This document shows, one piece after another, positions 61,327 to 64,000 of a stretch of 64,000 bases of DNA. The first letter of the stretch is position 1. Every line of letters starts with the position of its first letter. Made by a program: the position numbers and the translations under genes. The DNA is from Flavobacterium sp. WC2421 (GTDB taxonomy: Bacteria; Bacteroidota; Bacteroidia; Flavobacteriales; Flavobacteriaceae), in the NCBI RefSeq assembly GCF_040822115.1, contig NZ_CP162004.1:2914001-2978000 (forward strand), read 5' to 3'. The notes beneath the pieces were generated by a model. The model was not told the origin of the DNA, did no database searches, and saw nothing but the letters and a program-made list of their open reading frames with translations.

Positions 61327-63264
61327 ATGAAAAATAGTATACTCCTTTTTATAACAATAGTAAGTGTTTTTTCATCTAACTGTTTTGCTCAGAAGGCAAG
61401 GGTTTCCTCAGCCGAAAAAAAATATGATAGCTATGCCTATATTGATGCTATAAAAACCTATAAAAGGGTTGCGGAAAAGGGATACAAGTCGGCTGATATG
61501 TTTCAGAAATTAGGAAACTCCTACTACTATAATGCCCAGTACGATGAGGCTGCAAAATGGTATGGAGAATTATTTGCCATGACTTCTGATGTTGAACCTG
61601 AATATTATTTTCGCTATTCACAGTCACTAAGATCCATCGGTGCAAACGACAAGGCCAATGAAATGTTTGAAAAATTCAATCAACTTTCTGCTAATGATAC
61701 TCGAGGGCAGATTTTTAAAAACAACGAGAATTTTTTAGATAAAATAAAAGAAAATTCAGGAAGATTTAAAGTAGAAGATGCAGGTATCAATTCTCAATAT
61801 TCTGATTATGGAACTGCTATTTATCTAAATAAAATTGTATTTGCTTCAGCTAGAGATACAGGAAGTTTAGGACATAGAAAACATTCATGGACCGATCAAT
61901 TTTTTACCAACTTATATGCGTCAAACCTAGGAGATGATATGGCACCTGGTGGAGTTGAGAAATTCAATAAAAGCTTAAAATCCAGATTTCATGAGTCCAC
62001 CCCTACATTTACAAAAGATGGAAAAACCATGTATTTTACAAGAAATAATTTTCTTGATGGAAAAAAAGGAAAAGATGGCAATAACATTACTTTAATTAAA
62101 ATATACAAAGCAAATTTCGAGAATGATCAATGGATTAACATAACTGAACTGCCTTTCGATAGCAATAACTACAGTACAGCACATCCTGCATTAAGTCCTG
62201 ACGAGAAAACATTATATTTTGCATCTGATATGCCTGGAACCTTAGGACAATCTGATTTATTTAAAGTAGCTATTAAAGAGGACGGAACCTTTGGAAATCC
62301 GGTAAATTTAGGTAGCACAATTAATACCGAAGGTAAAGAGACATTTCCTTTCTTTACTGATGAAAATGAGCTCTATTTCGCTTCAAATGGGCATCCAGGG
62401 CTAGGAGGTTTGGATGTGTTTGTATCTAAAATGAATGACGATGGTACTTTCAACGAAGTACAAAATGTTGGTGCTGATGTCAATTCCTCAAAAGATGATT
62501 TTGCATATTTAATTGATACTAAATCAAGAAGAGGCTTTTTTTCCTCTAATAGAGACGGAGGACAAGGATATGATGACATTTATAAATTTTTAGAAACAAG
62601 AAGATTAACTTGTGAACAATTATTATACGGCGAAATAACTGATATTTCTACTGGGGAAATGCTCGAAAATACAACAATAACCATATTAGATGACAAGTTA
62701 AATACTATTGGTACAACTACATCTGACGAAAAAGGGAACTATTCGATACCAGTAGAATGTGGTAAAAGATATAGTGTAAGAGCTGCAAAAGAAGACTATA
62801 CCACAAAAGAACAAATAATTACAATTCTTAAAGAAAATGGAAAAACACATCTCCCATTTGCATTAGAAAAAGCAACTTGCAAAGTGGCTGTTGGTGATGA
62901 TTTAGGAAAATGTTTTGGTATAAAAATGATTTATTTCGATTTTGACAAATCCGACATTCGAATAGAAGCAGCGCTAGATTTAGAAAAAATATTAGATGTA
63001 ATGGACCAATATCCAAAAATGAAATTAGATATCCGTTCACATACTGATAGTCGTGGATCATCCAAATACAACGAAGCTTTATCGGATCGAAGAGCAAAAT
63101 CTACAATAAACTGGCTAATTAAAAATGGTGTCAATAAAAATCGATTAATTGGGAAAGGATATGGTGAAAACCAACTTGTTAATCAATGTTCAGATGGTGT
63201 AGATTGTACGGAAGAAGAACATCAACTTAATAGACGTAGTGAATTTATTGTCACTGAATTATAA
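61327..63264 (+). CDS. TPR/PD40/OmpA-family outer-membrane protein, cassette 2
   Basis: The 645 residues have the same length and domain order as the cassette 1 protein: signal peptide ending NCFAQ, TPR (AIKTYKRVAEKGYKS), PD40 blades (STPTFTKDGKTMYFTRN; HPALSPDEKTLYFASD), a carboxypeptidase-regulatory-like domain and OmpA (MIYFDFDKSDIRIE; LDIRSHTDSRGSS; NRRSEFIV). It is separated from its SprF-like gene by the two short TPR genes, unlike cassette 1. A terminator follows. The expected role is peptidoglycan-linked periplasmic scaffold for the surface protein system. Confidence 0.92.
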   Translation: MKNSILLFITIVSVFSSNCFAQKARVSSAEKKYDSYAYIDAIKTYKRVAEKGYKSADMFQKLGNSYYYNAQYDEAAKWYGELFAMTSDVEPEYYFRYSQSLRSIGANDKANEMFEKFNQLSANDTRGQIFKNNENFLDKIKENSGRFKVEDAGINSQYSDYGTAIYLNKIVFASARDTGSLGHRKHSWTDQFFTNLYASNLGDDMAPGGVEKFNKSLKSRFHESTPTFTKDGKTMYFTRNNFLDGKKGKDGNNITLIKIYKANFENDQWINITELPFDSNNYSTAHPALSPDEKTLYFASDMPGTLGQSDLFKVAIKEDGTFGNPVNLGSTINTEGKETFPFFTDENELYFASNGHPGLGGLDVFVSKMNDDGTFNEVQNVGADVNSSKDDFAYLIDTKSRRGFFSSNRDGGQGYDDIYKFLETRRLTCEQLLYGEITDISTGEMLENTTITILDDKLNTIGTTTSDEKGNYSIPVECGKRYSVRAAKEDYTTKEQIITILKENGKTHLPFALEKATCKVAVGDDLGKCFGIKMIYFDFDKSDIRIEAALDLEKILDVMDQYPKMKLDIRSHTDSRGSSKYNEALSDRRAKSTINWLIKNGVNKNRLIGKGYGENQLVNQCSDGVDCTEEEHQLNRRSEFIVTEL

Positions 63265-63278
63265 AAATCTATAAACTT

Positions 63279-63311
63279 AAAAAAGAGTGTCTTTAATAGA
63301 CACTCTTTTTT
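63279..63311. terminator. Bidirectional terminator after adhesin cassette 2
   Basis: AAAAAAGAGTGTC (63279-63291) pairs with GACACTCTTTTTT (63299-63311) over a 7-nt loop, between convergent genes. Confidence 0.85.
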
Positions 63312-63333
63312 AATAAAAAAAAACTAACTCGAT

Positions 63334-63837
63334 TTAAATTTTTGCAAATATATTAGTGTAATATTTTTTTCCAGTTGTAGGGTTTTCTCTAATTGATATT
63401 CCAAAATGAGTAAAATTACCTTCAATATTATCTTTATGTGCTGGACTATTTAACCATGCAGTAACAGCGGCTTGTGGGCTATTATAATTATATGCAATAT
63501 TTTCACCTACAGTTTTAGCACCTAATACCTTTATGATATTTTCTGAACGAGCTACAAAATCATCATGATTTACTACATTATTTGTTATCATGTATTTATC
63601 ATGCTCTTCAGATTTATAAGAAATATGGTTGATTTTTTCTAAAGGATTTAAACCAACACTTACACGGTATTCGTTTATTAAATCCATTGCTTCAATTTCT
63701 GATGCGGTGTAAGTATAATTAACTACTACTTCTGATTTAGCTTCAACTGGATTAGCTTCAGAACTATTAGAAGAACAAGAGTTCAAAGTAAATATTACTG
63801 TTATTAACATTAATACGTGAAGTAAATTTCTTTTCAT
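63334..63837 (-). CDS. CAP-domain (SCP/PR-1-like) lipoprotein
   Basis: The 167-residue protein has a lipoprotein signal (lipobox LNSC, with Cys near residue 21) and a Ser/Glu/Ala-rich linker. The CAP domain follows: INEYRVSVGLNPLEKI, HDDFVARSENI, VGENIAYNYNSPQAAVTAWL, SPAHKDNIEGNFTHFGISI. The two cavity histidines and the GENIA and HxxN motifs are present, as in bacterial CAP proteins of the YkwD type. Its function in bacteria is unclear. It is convergent with cassette 2 and has its own promoter. Confidence 0.9.
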   Translation of the reverse strand: MKRNLLHVLMLITVIFTLNSCSSNSSEANPVEAKSEVVVNYTYTASEIEAMDLINEYRVSVGLNPLEKINHISYKSEEHDKYMITNNVVNHDDFVARSENIIKVLGAKTVGENIAYNYNSPQAAVTAWLNSPAHKDNIEGNFTHFGISIRENPTTGKKYYTNIFAKI

Positions 63838-63915
63838 AATTTAGTAGTTTAAGTTTAAAGTAGATTGTGGGGCAAACTTCTTTAAGACAATTTTGTATGC
63901 GTTCTAATTCTTTTT

Positions 63916-63947
63916 CAAATATAGATACATTTACGTTAAACTACCAA
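63916..63947 (-). promoter_or_regulatory. Promoter of the CAP-domain lipoprotein gene
   Basis: On the minus strand TTG (63945-63947), a 21-bp spacer and TATATTTG (63916-63923) match the full consensus, giving a leader of about 70 nt. Confidence 0.65.
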
Positions 63948-64000
63948 TTTTTATCGATGAACTACATCTTTTGTTTTTAATATTAATCTTTTTCCTACAA

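Noticed and set aside
1..64000. Insertion sequences, integrases, tRNA-linked integration sites, toxin-antitoxin or phage-defence genes
   Set aside because: None recognised on either strand; all sizeable frames fit metabolic, repair, regulatory or surface-display genes.

Overview
The window looks like the chromosome of a gliding-type Bacteroidota, most likely Flavobacterium or a close relative. The DNA is strongly AT-rich. Many genes are preceded by the Bacteroidota -7 box TAnnTTTG, sometimes with a TTG about 20 bp upstream, and clear Shine-Dalgarno sites are lacking. Two giant exported proteins end in the type B sorting domain of the type IX secretion system (T9SS) and are followed by PorP/SprF-family partners. 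Housekeeping genes (ppc, dnaX, rsmD, kdsB, aroB, rnpB) have flavobacterial forms. I saw no insertion sequence, prophage, CRISPR array, tRNA or rRNA.

Layout. 1-8.1 kb: proline dehydrogenase, an O-antigen-ligase/TPR protein, aroB, a 59-residue small ORF, arginine decarboxylase, a deoxyhypusine-synthase-like enzyme and an acidic-tailed small protein. 8.2-14.5 kb: recQ, a hypoxanthine/uracil-DNA glycosylase, a DinB-like protein, ppc and an Lrp/AsnC regulator. 14.5-17.8 kb: an M14 carboxypeptidase divergent from an XRE regulator, with six copies of TTTACnnnnGTAAA-like sites between them, then an acyltransferase and a methyltransferase. 17.9-26.8 kb: GH3 glycosidase, ion channel, kdsB, a LigB/YgiD dioxygenase, an NmrA-type reductase divergent from an HxlR regulator across a 32-bp perfect dyad, a RecD-like helicase, DUF3822 and rsmD. 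26.8-32.0 kb: a ketopantoate-reductase-like gene, RNase P RNA on the minus strand, two tandem paralogues of about 100 residues, a MidA-like methyltransferase, and dnaX, whose gamma and tau parts are separated by a -1 frame change at a run of ten A. 32.0-36.1 kb: a minus-strand polyphosphate cluster (sixA, ppk1, ppx) ending in a TMEM175-like channel.

36.5-63.3 kb is the distinctive part: two paralogous T9SS surface-protein cassettes, each giant adhesin -> PorP/SprF -> TPR/PD40/OmpA protein. The adhesins (3746 and 2517 residues) share related N-terminal domains and the C-terminal sorting domain but have unrelated middles. The first has 44 almost identical 70-residue SprB-type repeats at an exact 210-bp period, with visible higher-order duplications. 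The second has 17 Ig-like repeats at 237 bp followed by DUF11-type repeats at 390 bp. The second cassette also carries two short exported proteins that correspond to only the TPR front end of the OmpA protein. By family knowledge the SprF-like proteins help the T9SS deliver their adjacent adhesin, and the OmpA-like proteins probably anchor the assembly to peptidoglycan. The window ends with a CAP-domain lipoprotein.

The leads most worth a check are the dnaX A10 frameshift, the XRE operator array that includes the regulator's own start codon, the higher-order structure of the 44-repeat array, and the cassette duplication with exchanged repeat modules and stand-alone TPR derivatives.
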